Positions 8,366-16,735 of a DNA stretch of 37,672 bases are shown here, piece by piece (position 1 is the stretch's first letter; each line of letters starts with the position of its first letter). Made by a program: the position numbers and the translations under genes. The stretch spans positions 1-37,672 of the forward strand of contig JAGNYI010000029.1 of assembly GCA_017985015.1 (NCBI GenBank), given 5' to 3'. This stretch comes from Giesbergeria sp. GTDB lineage: Bacteria; Pseudomonadota; Gammaproteobacteria; Burkholderiales; Burkholderiaceae_C. The notes beneath the pieces are model-generated. The model was not told the DNA's origin. It worked only from the letters and a program-made list of their open reading frames with translations, and ran no database searches.

Positions 8366-9172
8366 TCAGGCGGCGGGGACCGCTGGCTCGATGGCGGCCC
8401 GATAGGCATGCCAGCTGGCATGGCCCAGCCAGGGCCCCACCACCAGCAAACCCGCACCCCAAACCATGAGCGAGGCAAGCACCAACACGGTGATCAAAAA
8501 GCCCCACCACAGCATGACGGCGGGGTTTTCGGTCACCACCCGGATGCTGCTGATGGCAGCGGTCAGGGCGTCGGTATCGCGATCAAGAATCATGGGAATG
8601 GAAACCACGCTGGTAGAGAACACCAACGCCGCAAACACGCCACCCACCACCGTGTAGACCGCCAGAAAGGACCAATTCTGCGGATTGAATACCGCCTGCA
8701 GCACGCCCGTGGTCGAAGGCATTCCCGTATTGAAGAACACCGCAAAGACCACCAGAGACGCGCGGCCCCACAACAGTTCGAGCACCACCAGCACCAGCAC
8801 CAGCATGCCCATGCTGCCCAGATGCCGGTCCCAGCAGGTCAGCGAGTGCGCCAGCCCGGGAGCCAGGCCAGCTTGGCGGCGCCGGCTGGTTTCGTACAGC
8901 CCCATAGCCAGAAAGGGCCCCAGCAGCAGGCAGCCGCTGGCCAGCGACATCACGTATTCGGGCCGCGTGCGAAACACCCAACCCAGCAGCAGAGCCATCA
9001 TCCAGAAGGCAATGCCGTAGAACGCGCCGATGAGCGGTGTCGCGGTCAGATCTGCGGCGCCCGCACGCAGCCAGCGCAACGGGTCCAGAAAATTCAGGGA
9101 CCTGAGCCGGATTGGAGCCGGTGTGGCGTCAGAGGGAGCGGATGCGGGTGCGGGCGAAACAGGTGGGGACAT
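8366..9172 (-). CDS. DUF2189-type multi-pass membrane protein
   Basis: A 268-residue integral inner-membrane protein. After a Pro/Ala-rich cytoplasmic N-terminus (about 1-35) come about six hydrophobic segments, including YGIAFWMMALLLGWVF, LASGCLLLGPFLAMGLY, MLVLVLVVLELLWG, and near the C-terminus WWGFLITVLVLASLMVW. The pattern LLLGPFLAMGLYE..SRR and DRDTDALTAAISSIRVVTENPAVML matches the DUF2189 family, sometimes loosely labelled cytochrome-oxidase-like, although no heme or copper ligands are evident. The start at 9172 (MSPPVSP) is chosen over a TTG at 9211; neither has a strong ribosome site. Function is unknown. Confidence 0.8.
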   Translation of the reverse strand: MSPPVSPAPASAPSDATPAPIRLRSLNFLDPLRWLRAGAADLTATPLIGAFYGIAFWMMALLLGWVFRTRPEYVMSLASGCLLLGPFLAMGLYETSRRRQAGLAPGLAHSLTCWDRHLGSMGMLVLVLVVLELLWGRASLVVFAVFFNTGMPSTTGVLQAVFNPQNWSFLAVYTVVGGVFAALVFSTSVVSIPMILDRDTDALTAAISSIRVVTENPAVMLWWGFLITVLVLASLMVWGAGLLVVGPWLGHASWHAYRAAIEPAVPAA

Positions 9173-9284
9173 GGAGGCTGCGGGGCTCTTGCTGCTTTTC
9201 AGCGCAAGCAAAAACCCTGTAAGGAATGCGGGAACTGCACCCTATCGCAAAAAACGCGCCAGCCGCACTGAGGAAAACACTGCA

Positions 9285-10511
9285 CTAGGCAAAAACTTTC
9301 AGCGCCTGAGCCAAGTCGCTGCGCAGGTCATTGACGTCTTCCAGCCCCACCGAGAACCGCACCACCGTGCCAGGCGCCAAGTGCGCCGGAACCCGACTGC
9401 GCATGGTGGCAAGGTCATAAGGCACGACCAGGCTCATGGGTCCACCCCAGCTGTAGCCCAGCTTGAACAGCGCCAGGGCATCGCAGAACGCATCCACGCG
9501 CTCCTGCGGGTGCACGGGATCGATCACCACGCTGAACAGACCCGCCGCAGCGCCTTCACCTCCATTCGCCGAGCCGCACAGCGCCTGCCAATGTGCATGG
9601 CCAGGCGACGCATCCAGGGCCGGGTGCAATACCTGCGATATGGCAGCTTGCTCTGCCATCCAGCGCGCCAGCGTGCGCGCGGACAGGTCGTGCGCACGGT
9701 AGCGCAGGCCAACACTGGGCAGGGAGCGAAGGATCGCCTCGGCGTCGTTCGCCCCCACACCCAAGCCCAGATGCATGTGCGCCAGCTTGAGCCTGTGATG
9801 CAGGCCCGGGTTGCGCGTCACCACGCTGCCCATGAGCACATCGCCGCCGCCGCTGGGGTATTTGGTCAGGGCGTGCACGCTTACGTCCACCCCCAGGCCA
9901 CCGCTGCCGTCGCCCAGCAGGTCAAACGGCGCAAAGGCCAGGCCAGCGCCCCAGGTGTTGTCGAGCGCGCAAAGCACGCCGCGCTCCTGGCACAGGCGCA
10001 CCTGGCCCAGGAGATCCGGAAACTCCAGCGTTACCGAACCGGGCGCCTCCAGCCAAACCAGCCGGGTTGCCGAGTTGATGCGCTGTGCCAGATCTGCCAG
10101 ATCCATGGGGTCGTAGACCGCATGGCGAACACCAAACTGTGCCAGCAGCGTTTGCGTGAGTGCCCGATTGGGCCCGTAAGCGTTGTCGGGCAGCAGCACT
10201 TCGTCCCCGGCGCGAAGCAAGGCCAGAGATACCGTGCTGATGGCGGACAGGCCGCTGGGAACCAGCAGGCACTGCGCACCACCTTCGAGCTCGGCCAAGC
10301 GTTCTTCCAGGATGAAGGTGGTGGGCGTTCCGTGCAGGCCGTAGGTGTAGCCGCTCTTGTCTTTCCATTCGCGCGCACGCATTGCTGCGACGTTGGGAAA
10401 AACCACCGTGGAAGCCTTGTGCACCGCTGGTTGCGGTGCCACAAAGCCTTCCGGTGGCTGGTAGGCATGGTGAATCAGGCGCGTGGCCAGCGTGCGTTCG
10501 GGCGAGTTCAT
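9285..10511 (-). CDS. metC: Cystathionine beta-lyase (Cys/Met PLP family)
   Basis: A 408-residue fold-type I PLP enzyme. It most resembles MetC-type cystathionine beta-lyases, which split cystathionine into homocysteine, pyruvate and ammonia in methionine synthesis. Visible features are the SGLSAISTVSLALL segment near the cofactor, Y112 in DNAYGPNR, WLEAPGSVTLEFPD, the cofactor-binding D184 (CALDNTWGAG), and the Schiff-base lysine K217 in HALTKYPSGGGDVLMG. The C-terminal domain shows the substrate-carboxylate motif near RFSVGLEDVNDL. Length fits the family (about 395). Other Cys/Met-family activities (gamma-lyase, gamma-synthase) are possible, but the APGS...EFPD pattern favours beta-lyase. 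It stands alone on the minus strand after the BON lipoprotein gene. Confidence 0.9.
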   Translation of the reverse strand: MNSPERTLATRLIHHAYQPPEGFVAPQPAVHKASTVVFPNVAAMRAREWKDKSGYTYGLHGTPTTFILEERLAELEGGAQCLLVPSGLSAISTVSLALLRAGDEVLLPDNAYGPNRALTQTLLAQFGVRHAVYDPMDLADLAQRINSATRLVWLEAPGSVTLEFPDLLGQVRLCQERGVLCALDNTWGAGLAFAPFDLLGDGSGGLGVDVSVHALTKYPSGGGDVLMGSVVTRNPGLHHRLKLAHMHLGLGVGANDAEAILRSLPSVGLRYRAHDLSARTLARWMAEQAAISQVLHPALDASPGHAHWQALCGSANGGEGAAAGLFSVVIDPVHPQERVDAFCDALALFKLGYSWGGPMSLVVPYDLATMRSRVPAHLAPGTVVRFSVGLEDVNDLRSDLAQALKVFA

Positions 10512-10560
10512 GCACGCATCGTAGCGCGCCCGTCTACTGCCGCGGCTCGCGCGGCCGGGT

Positions 10561-11076
10561 TTAGCTCTTGCCCACTACCAGTTCATTGTTGACAGAGGTC
10601 ACGCCCTCCAGGCTCCTGGCGAGGCTGCCGGCTCGATCCTTGGCGGCCTCGCTCGGTGCTGGGCCGCTCAGGCGCACTGCACCGGCCTTCGTATCCACGT
10701 CAATCTTGATGGCGCTCAGATCGGGGTCTTTTGCGAGCGCCGCCGAAATGCGTGCGGTAATGGAAGCGTCGTCTGCCAAGGCCGCAGCGGAATTGGCAGC
10801 GTTCTTCATCGATTCGCCGGCATTCTGGGCCGCGCTTTCGACTTTGGCCGCGCCCTGATCAAGCTTGTTTTCAGTGGTCTGCAGGGCCTGTTCGGCCTTG
10901 ACCTTGGCGTCCGCCGCAGCCTGGTCGGTCTGCTGAATGGCGGAATCGAGCCGCTGGCCTGCGGTGGGGGGTTCCTGCGCCTTGTCGCACGCCGCCAGAC
11001 CCAGAGAGAGCGCCGTGATGGCCACGATGGCGGAGACGCGGCCGAAGGACGAAACGTGTGGGAAAGTCTTGTTCAT
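10561..11076 (-). CDS. BON-domain lipoprotein
   Basis: A 171-residue envelope lipoprotein. The signal peptide runs to the lipobox LGLAAC with lipidated C30. Residues about 40-95 are an Ala/Lys/Asp/Gln-rich helical region (QQTDQAAADAKVKAEQAL), likely a coiled coil. Residues about 98-168 are one BON domain (ITARISAALAKDPDLSAIKI...GVTSVNNELVV), a module that binds phospholipid or other envelope ligands, as in OsmY and DolP. AGGAAACC sits close before the ATG. The Asp after the lipidated Cys would, by the E. coli +2 rule, favour inner-membrane retention; whether this rule holds here is unknown. It is divergent from the SulP transporter gene. Confidence 0.88.
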   Translation of the reverse strand: MNKTFPHVSSFGRVSAIVAITALSLGLAACDKAQEPPTAGQRLDSAIQQTDQAAADAKVKAEQALQTTENKLDQGAAKVESAAQNAGESMKNAANSAAALADDASITARISAALAKDPDLSAIKIDVDTKAGAVRLSGPAPSEAAKDRAGSLARSLEGVTSVNNELVVGKS

Positions 11077-11199
11077 GATGGTTTCCTGATTGCAAAGAGA
11101 TGCTGCGCACTCTAGGCGCCCAAGCAGACAGCAACAGTCAGATTCGGCTGCAAATGGTGTAGGACGAACGCGCTAGACCATCCGCGCCACAATCGCAGC

Positions 11200-12888
11200 A
11201 TGCCCACGCCCAGCCTCGTCCGGTGGTTCCCTTTTCTGGCCTGGCCGCGGCCTACGCGCGCCTTGCTATTGGGCGAGCTGTCGGCGGGCCTCACAGTGGG
11301 ACTGATGCTCGTGCCCCAGGGCGTCGCGTACGCCGCGCTGGCGGGCATGCCCCTGGTGACCGGTATCTATGCCTCGCTGCTGCCGGCGCTGGTGGCGGTG
11401 CTCTGGAGCTCGTCCACCCGCCTTGGCGTAGGGCCCACCGCGCTCACGAGCTTGCTGATCGGGGCTTCGCTCACCGGTCTTGCGCAGCCGGGCAGCGCGC
11501 AGTGGGTGGCGCTTGCCGCCTGGATGGCGATCCTGTCGGGTGGACTGCAGATGGTGATGGGCGTAGCGCGCTTTGGATGGATCATGCAAGTGGTCACCTC
11601 GCCTGTGCTTAGCGGTTTTACACAGGCTGCTGCGCTTCTGATCCTGTTCTCGCAACTGCCGGCGTTGCTGGGCCTGCATGAAAGCCTCTTTCAATGGCTG
11701 CAAGCGCCAGCCATGGCTTCGGTGGACGGCGCCGCAGCGGCATTTGGGCTCGGGAGTCTGGCCTTGCTGGTAGTGGCCAAGAAGCGTTGGCCCAGGTTTC
11801 CAGCGGTGGTCGTGATCATGGGCGCTGCGGCGGCGCTCAGTGGGGCCATCGGCTACGCAGCGCATGGCGGCGCCGTGGTGGGAGCGCTGCCGGGCGGCCT
11901 GCCGCACTTTTATTGGCCGGGTGCACTCGACTGGGGAATGTTTGGCGAGCTCACCATGCCGGTGCTGATCGTCACGCTGGTAAGCTTTCTGGAAACCGCT
12001 TCCAGCGCCAAGGTGGACCACCAAAAAGGCGGCACGCGCTGGGACGAAAACCAGGATCTGATCGCCCATGGCATGGCCAAGATCAGTTCGGGACTTTGCG
12101 GGGCGTTTGCCACCAGCGCCTCGTTTTCGCGCTCGGCCATCAACCTCTATGCCGGCGCGCGCAGCGGTTGGGCCACCTTGTTTGCCACTGCGCTGGTGCT
12201 GCTGGCGCTGCTCTGGCTCACGCCTGCGCTGTTTCATGTGCCGCAATCGGTCCTGGCCGCCGTGGTAGTGGCGGCCATCGTGAATCTGATTCAGCCGGCG
12301 CTGGCACGGCAACTGTGGCGCTTGTCACGGGTGGAGGCGGTTATTGGCGTGGCCACTTTTGCGCTCACGCTAGCCACTGCGCCGCGGCTGTATTGGGGCG
12401 TGCTCGTCGGCGTGCTGATGAATCTGACCCATTTCCTCTATCAGCGCCTGCACCCACGCATCATCGAGGTGGGGCTGCACCCCGACGGCAGCCTGCGCGA
12501 CCGCCATCTGTGGCATTTGCCCGCGCTGGGGCCCCAGGTGCTGGCCCTGCGTATGGACGCTGAACTGGACTTTGCTTCGGCCCGCGCCATCGAGCAGCGC
12601 CTGGCAGCAAGCTTGCACCAGCAGCCACAGATCCGCGATGTTTGTCTGTTTGCCCAACCGATCAACCGCATCGACATCACCGGCGTCGAGACTTTCTCGC
12701 GCATCGCTGCGCTGGTGTGGGAGCAGGGTTCGCGCCTGCACATCAGTGGACTCAAGCTGCCGGTGGAGCAAGCGCTGGAGCGGGCCGGCATTCTGCCGAG
12801 CCCCAATATCCATGGATATCGAACTGAGCAGCAGGCGTTGCAGTGCTTGCAAAAAACGCCCTCCGTCACAGGACAAGAAGCCTCTTGA
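11200..12888 (+). CDS. SulP-family inorganic anion transporter with STAS domain
   Basis: A 562-residue inner-membrane transporter. An N-terminal transmembrane region of about ten or more helices (to about residue 410) carries SulP signatures: LSAGLTVGLMLVPQGVAYA, SLLPALVAVLWSSS, and SFSRSAINLYAGARS. The C-terminal cytoplasmic STAS domain spans about 440-550 (LRMDAELDFASARAIEQRL ... INRIDITGVETFSRIAAL). It probably imports sulfate or another anion such as bicarbonate with H+ or Na+; the substrate cannot be read from sequence. The residue normally Ser in the STAS loop is replaced (DITGVE). It starts divergently from the BON lipoprotein gene, and the diguanylate cyclase gene follows within 50 bases. 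Confidence 0.93.
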   Translation: MPTPSLVRWFPFLAWPRPTRALLLGELSAGLTVGLMLVPQGVAYAALAGMPLVTGIYASLLPALVAVLWSSSTRLGVGPTALTSLLIGASLTGLAQPGSAQWVALAAWMAILSGGLQMVMGVARFGWIMQVVTSPVLSGFTQAAALLILFSQLPALLGLHESLFQWLQAPAMASVDGAAAAFGLGSLALLVVAKKRWPRFPAVVVIMGAAAALSGAIGYAAHGGAVVGALPGGLPHFYWPGALDWGMFGELTMPVLIVTLVSFLETASSAKVDHQKGGTRWDENQDLIAHGMAKISSGLCGAFATSASFSRSAINLYAGARSGWATLFATALVLLALLWLTPALFHVPQSVLAAVVVAAIVNLIQPALARQLWRLSRVEAVIGVATFALTLATAPRLYWGVLVGVLMNLTHFLYQRLHPRIIEVGLHPDGSLRDRHLWHLPALGPQVLALRMDAELDFASARAIEQRLAASLHQQPQIRDVCLFAQPINRIDITGVETFSRIAALVWEQGSRLHISGLKLPVEQALERAGILPSPNIHGYRTEQQALQCLQKTPSVTGQEAS

Positions 12889-12935
12889 AATGCATCGCGC
12901 CAAGGTACACTCGCAAAAATCCCAACCAGCCTGCT

Positions 12936-13709
12936 GTGCCCGATACCGCGCTCCAACCTCTTATTGATCTACGCGCGCTGCGCCTCACCACGGCCCTGGC
13001 ACTGATCGAACAGAGCACGGGCCAGGCGCACTCGTTGCCCCATGCCGCAGGGGGGGCGGAGCGATATCTGCAGTCGGTCATCGATTCCTTGTGCGAACTC
13101 TCCCTGCGCGATCCGCTCACGGGCCTGGCCAACCGCCGTCACTTCCATGCTGCGCTGGAACGCGAGGTGGATCGCGTTGCCCGATCCGGCGAAGCGGCTT
13201 TGCTGTTAATGCTGGACATCGACCATTTCAAAAGCGTCAACGACACCTATGGCCACGTGGCCGGAGACAAGGTGTTGCAGGTGGTGGCGCGTGCCCTGGC
13301 CCGGTGCGTGCGCCCCATGGACACCTTGGCACGCTATGGCGGGGAGGAATTCGCCATCGTGCTTCCAGCCTGCCAGGCAGAATTCGGTCGCGCAGTGGCT
13401 GAGCGCATTCGCCGCGTAGTTGCAGCCACTCCCATCATGGTGGGGCCGAAGACCGAGCTGCGCGTCACACTCAGCATTGGGGGCGCATTTGCCTTGCAGT
13501 GGATACGCTCGACCACCAGCCTCTGGACCAATCGGGCCGACCACCAGCTCTACCGGGCCAAATCCGAAGGCCGCAACCGGGTCTGTCTTGAGGCGCAACC
13601 CAACAGCACCGTCAGCGCCGAAGAAAAGGGTTTGCTGTTCGGTCCGCTCTACACCCCTTCGGGCTGGGGCGAACTGCCCCCGCTCGACTCCAACGACAGC
13701 GCCTACTGA
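12936..13709 (+). CDS. Diguanylate cyclase (GGDEF), short N-terminal region
   Basis: A protein of about 257 residues if the GTG at 12936 is the start. A short helical N-terminus (about 1-55) precedes the GGDEF domain: RDPLTGLANRRHF, LDIDHFKSVNDTYGH, the product-inhibition site RPMD (126-129), and the active-site GGEEF (135-139, RYGGEEFAIVLP). It should therefore make cyclic di-GMP and be feedback-inhibited. The end of the domain is slightly unusual (SIGGAFALQWIRSTTSLWTNRADHQLYRAKSEGRNR), and a tail of about 35 residues follows. A longer frame opens at 12843 inside sulP, but its N-terminus looks like read-through. TTGAAA (12885) and TACACT (12906) with a 15-base spacer could be a weak promoter. 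The MinD-like ATPase follows nine bases after the stop. Confidence 0.88.
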   Translation: MPDTALQPLIDLRALRLTTALALIEQSTGQAHSLPHAAGGAERYLQSVIDSLCELSLRDPLTGLANRRHFHAALEREVDRVARSGEAALLLMLDIDHFKSVNDTYGHVAGDKVLQVVARALARCVRPMDTLARYGGEEFAIVLPACQAEFGRAVAERIRRVVAATPIMVGPKTELRVTLSIGGAFALQWIRSTTSLWTNRADHQLYRAKSEGRNRVCLEAQPNSTVSAEEKGLLFGPLYTPSGWGELPPLDSNDSAY

Positions 13710-13718
13710 AAGCAATTG

Positions 13719-14564
13719 ATGAGCGATGCGCAGTCACCCCCTTCCATGCCGTCCACCAGTGGGCCAGTGCCGCAGCCAGTCAAACCTGCTGGCGCGCGCA
13801 TCATCGCCATCACCAGTGGCAAAGGCGGGGTGGGCAAGACCTTCGTTTCGGCCAATCTGGCCGCCGCGCTCACCAGGCGGGGTCAGCGCGTCCTGGTGCT
13901 CGACGCCGATCTTGGCCTGGCCAATCTCGATGTGGTGCTCAACCTGCACCCCAAGATTACCCTGCACGATGTCTTCACCGGCAAGGCCTCACTGGACGAG
14001 GCTGTCATCGCTGCGCCTGGCGGATTTTCGGTGGTGCTCGCGGGGTCGGGCATGGTTGAATATTCGCGCCTGACGCCCGAGGTGCGCAACCAGTTCCTGA
14101 GCGTGATCGAGACGCTCACCCCGCGCTACGACGTCATCTTGCTCGACACCGGCGCCGGCATCTCCGACGTGGTGTTGTTCTCCGTCTCGCTGGCCTCTGA
14201 AGTCATGATCGTCGCAACGCCCGAGCCGACGTCGCTGACCGACGCCTATGCGGCCATCAAGGTACTGGCCATGCAGCAAAAACGCCAGTATGTGCGACTC
14301 ATTGTCAACCAGGCCGCCCGCCCGGGCGACGGGCGCGCCATTACAAGCCAACTGCAACAGGTGCTGGATCGTTTCGTCACCACCGAATCGGGCAAACCCG
14401 TGCGGCTGATGCACATGGGCGACATTCCCGTGGACCCTACCGTGCGCGAAGCCGTCATGCGGCGCCAATTGCTGCTGCTGCAAACCCCCGGCTGCCCCGC
14501 CGCACTGGCGGTCTCGCAACTGGCGGGCAAAGTCGAAGAAGCGCTGCTGCACCGCGCGCAATGA
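13719..14564 (+). CDS. MinD/FleN (FlhG)-type ParA-family ATPase
   Basis: A 281-residue P-loop ATPase. After a Pro/Ser-rich N-terminal extension of about 25 residues comes the deviant Walker A SGKGGVGKT (33-41), the A' motif DADLGLANLDVVL, the Walker B region DVILLDTGAGIS, and a specificity segment PEPTSLTDAYAAIK. This set is diagnostic for MinD/FleN proteins that dimerise on ATP and control placement or number of cell structures. The GDIPVDPTVREAVMRRQ stretch matches FleN-like proteins. No flagellar gene (flhF, fliA) is nearby; instead it follows a GGDEF gene by nine bases, so the two may be co-transcribed. A role in flagellar or pilus number linked to c-di-GMP is an inference. The ATG at 13719 is preferred over the TTG one codon earlier. 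Confidence 0.88.
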   Translation: MSDAQSPPSMPSTSGPVPQPVKPAGARIIAITSGKGGVGKTFVSANLAAALTRRGQRVLVLDADLGLANLDVVLNLHPKITLHDVFTGKASLDEAVIAAPGGFSVVLAGSGMVEYSRLTPEVRNQFLSVIETLTPRYDVILLDTGAGISDVVLFSVSLASEVMIVATPEPTSLTDAYAAIKVLAMQQKRQYVRLIVNQAARPGDGRAITSQLQQVLDRFVTTESGKPVRLMHMGDIPVDPTVREAVMRRQLLLLQTPGCPAALAVSQLAGKVEEALLHRAQ

Positions 14565-14677
14565 GACGCTTTGCTGTGCCAAACACAAAAAAGGCAGCTG
14601 CTCGCCATACGCATTGCATGCAGCGCCCCTGCGCTGCGTTAGAGTGATTTCACCCCTATACCGCACCAAGGAACCGC

Positions 14678-15781
14678 ATGCGCACTCGCCCTTCTTCCGC
14701 GTCCCGTCTCAAGCGCAGCTCCAGCGCACCGGCTTCTGCCTCCGCGCCGCGCCATTTCGCCATCGTCGGCGCCGGCATGGCCGGAGTGGTCTGCGCGCGC
14801 ACCCTGGTCCAAGCGGGCCACGAGGTATCGCTGTTTGAAAAGGCCGCACGTGTTGGCGGGCGCATGGCCAGCCTGCAAACGCCTTTTGGCAGTTTTGATG
14901 CCGGCGCGCAGTACTTCACGGTGCGTGATGCGCGCTTTGAAGAGGCGCTGGCCACCGTACCCCAGGTGTGCCGCCCCTGGGGTGCCAACGCCATCCGGGT
15001 GCTCGACTCGGCAGGCCGCGTGGCGGCGGCCAGCCTGCCGGTATCGGAGCCGCACTGGGTGGCCTGCCCCGGCATGGAAGACCTCGTGACCGCCTGGGCG
15101 CAGCCACTGGCGCAGGCCGGGCGCCTGCACACCGGGCAGCGCGTGAGCAGCATCGAGCACGATCAAGTGCGCTCGCACGGCTGGCAGGTGCGCACCAGTT
15201 CGAGCGACGGCGGCTTGCACGTATTCGCCGGGTTTGACGCCGTGCTGCTGGCCCAGCCGGCCGAGCACGCCGCGGCCTTGCTGCGCGCCAGCAGTCTCGA
15301 CGCCGGTCTGGCCGCTGCGGTGGCCGACGTGCGCACCGCCCCTTGCTGGACTTTGATGCTCGCCTACCCCCAGGCCGTGCGCCCCGGCCTCACCACGCTG
15401 GGGCCGCAATGGAGCGCCGCGCGCAGCACCCACCACCGCGTCGCCTGGCTGGCGCGCGAATCTTCCAAGCCACGCCGAAGCGAAGTCGAGCGCTGGACGG
15501 TGCAGGCCAGCCCCGAGTGGTCACGCGAGCACCTGCACGACGATGAACAGCGCGTCAAAGGCAAGCTGCTCAAGGCGTTTGCCGAAATCACCGGCATCCA
15601 CGCCGAACCCGACTACGCCCACGCCGTGTGCTGGGAACAGGCGCAAACGCTGGAGCCACTGGGTTGCAGCCATGTCTGGAACGCCGCCGAAGCGCTGGGC
15701 ATGTGCGGCGACTGGTGCCTGGGCCACCGCGTCGAGGACGCGTTCATCTCCGGGCTGGAACTGGCGCTTGCTGTAGCCTGA
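14678..15781 (+). CDS. Renalase-like FAD-dependent oxidoreductase
   Basis: A 367-residue flavoprotein. After a basic Ser/Arg-rich leader (about 1-25) comes the dinucleotide-binding motif IVGAGMAGVVCARTL with a downstream acidic residue (VSLFEKAARVGGRM), then FDAGAQYFTVRD and a C-terminal FAD contact region (CGDWCLGHRVEDAFISGLELA). This arrangement is typical of the bacterial renalase / NAD(P)-binding amine-oxidase-like family, some members of which reoxidise mis-reduced nicotinamide dinucleotides; the actual substrate here is unknown. The leader is not a clear signal peptide. A GC hairpin without a T-run (14620-14637) lies in the preceding gap. The gluQ gene begins four bases after the stop, so the two are probably co-transcribed. 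Confidence 0.87.
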   Translation: MRTRPSSASRLKRSSSAPASASAPRHFAIVGAGMAGVVCARTLVQAGHEVSLFEKAARVGGRMASLQTPFGSFDAGAQYFTVRDARFEEALATVPQVCRPWGANAIRVLDSAGRVAAASLPVSEPHWVACPGMEDLVTAWAQPLAQAGRLHTGQRVSSIEHDQVRSHGWQVRTSSSDGGLHVFAGFDAVLLAQPAEHAAALLRASSLDAGLAAAVADVRTAPCWTLMLAYPQAVRPGLTTLGPQWSAARSTHHRVAWLARESSKPRRSEVERWTVQASPEWSREHLHDDEQRVKGKLLKAFAEITGIHAEPDYAHAVCWEQAQTLEPLGCSHVWNAAEALGMCGDWCLGHRVEDAFISGLELALAVA

Positions 15782-15784
15782 GCT

Positions 15785-16735
15785 GTGGCCGGCTACGTGG
15801 GCCGATTCGCCCCATCGCCCACCGGGCCGTTGCACGCCGGTTCGCTGGTGGCGGCGCTCGCCAGCTGGCTCGATGCACGGGCGGCCGCTGGCCGCTGGCT
15901 GGTGCGCATCGAAGACGTGGACACCCCCCGCTGCAGCCCGCAAGCGGGCGAAACCCTCCTGTGGCAGCTTGCCGCTCTGGGCCTGCGGGCCGACGAGACG
16001 CCGCTGTGGCAGTCGCGGCGCAGCGCCGCCTACCAGCAAGCGCTCGATGCGCTGGTGCGCTCTGGCCTGGCCTACCCCTGCGCTTGTTCGCGCGCCGACA
16101 TTGCTGCGGCGCACGCGTCGGCAGGCCGCATCCCGACGCGCCACCACCCCCTGCCCTATCCCGGAACATGCCGCACCGGCCTGCGGGGCCGCCCACCGCG
16201 CGCCTGGCGCTTTGCCTGTGAAAAATATTGGTCAAAATGGCCTCTAGCGCAATACAGACAAGCGTTGGACGCTAGTTTTTTCATAGTGAATGATTTGCTG
16301 ATCTGGACCGATCGCCGCCTGGGCGTGCAAGCGCAGAACGTGCCCGCCGAGGTGGGCGACTTCGTCCTCCAGCGCGCCGACGGCCTCTGGGCCTACCAGC
16401 TCGCCGTGGTGGTGGACGATGCCGAGCAGGGCATCACCCACGTGGTGCGCGGCGAAGACCTCGCCGACAACACGCCGCGCCAACTGCTGCTGCAGGCGGC
16501 GCTCGGCCTGCCTGCCCCGCGCTACTTGCACACACCGCTGGTGCGTGGCGCCGACGGCGAAAAACTCTCCAAGCAGCATGGCGCGCCCCCGCTGGAGACA
16601 TCCGATCCGTTGAAAGCACTGCAACGTGCGGCCGAAATGCTGGGTCTTTCCCCTGTTCCAGCGCAAACCCAGGTCACGGATGCGCTGGCACACTGGGTCA
16701 TGGCTTGGCGTGCTCTCTACAATCCCGCCCCGTGA
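15785..16735 (+). CDS. gluQ: Glutamyl-Q tRNA(Asp) synthetase with in-frame repeat insertion
   Basis: A 316-residue truncated GluRS paralogue that attaches glutamate to the queuosine base of tRNA(Asp). Motifs are [16 protein letters not shown] (6-21, HIGH-type), a zinc site C99, C101, Y125, C129, [20 protein letters not shown], and EKLSKQHG (KMSKS-type, about 259-266). The start is GTG at 15785. Between AWRF (about 140-143) and WTDRRLG (174-180) the protein carries an aromatic- and Lys-rich segment, residues about 146-168 ([18 protein letters not shown] then SFFIV), which I do not expect in the family. Its DNA (16222-16287) is a copy of the dispersed palindromic repeat in reverse orientation. 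The frame stays open, so the enzyme may remain functional with a surface loop. The trmB GTG overlaps the gluQ stop. Confidence 0.92.
   Translation: MAGYVGRFAPSPTGPLHAGSLVAALASWLDARAAAGRWLVRIEDVDTPRCSPQAGETLLWQLAALGLRADETPLWQSRRSAAYQQALDALVRSGLAYPCACSRADIAAAHASAGRIPTRHHPLPYPGTCRTGLRGRPPRAWRFACEKYWSKWPLAQYRQALDASFFIVNDLLIWTDRRLGVQAQNVPAEVGDFVLQRADGLWAYQLAVVVDDAEQGITHVVRGEDLADNTPRQLLLQAALGLPAPRYLHTPLVRGADGEKLSKQHGAPPLETSDPLKALQRAAEMLGLSPVPAQTQVTDALAHWVMAWRALYNPAP
16222..16287 (-). repeat. Dispersed palindromic repeat, copy 2, inside gluQ
   Basis: On the minus strand it reads CTAGCGTCCAACGCTT, then GTCTGTATTGCGCTAGAGG, then CCATTTTGACCAATATTT. This matches the family core GCGCTAGAGGCC, the left arm (ATAGC..., here CTAGC) and the A/T-rich tail. 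It is translated in the gluQ frame as about 20 extra residues. The arms are more diverged than in the intergenic copies. Confidence 0.75.

Noticed and set aside
14620-14637. GCAGCGC-CCCT-GCGCTGC hairpin after the MinD-like gene
   Set aside because: A perfect stem but with no T-run after it (GTTAGAGTG), so not called a terminator.
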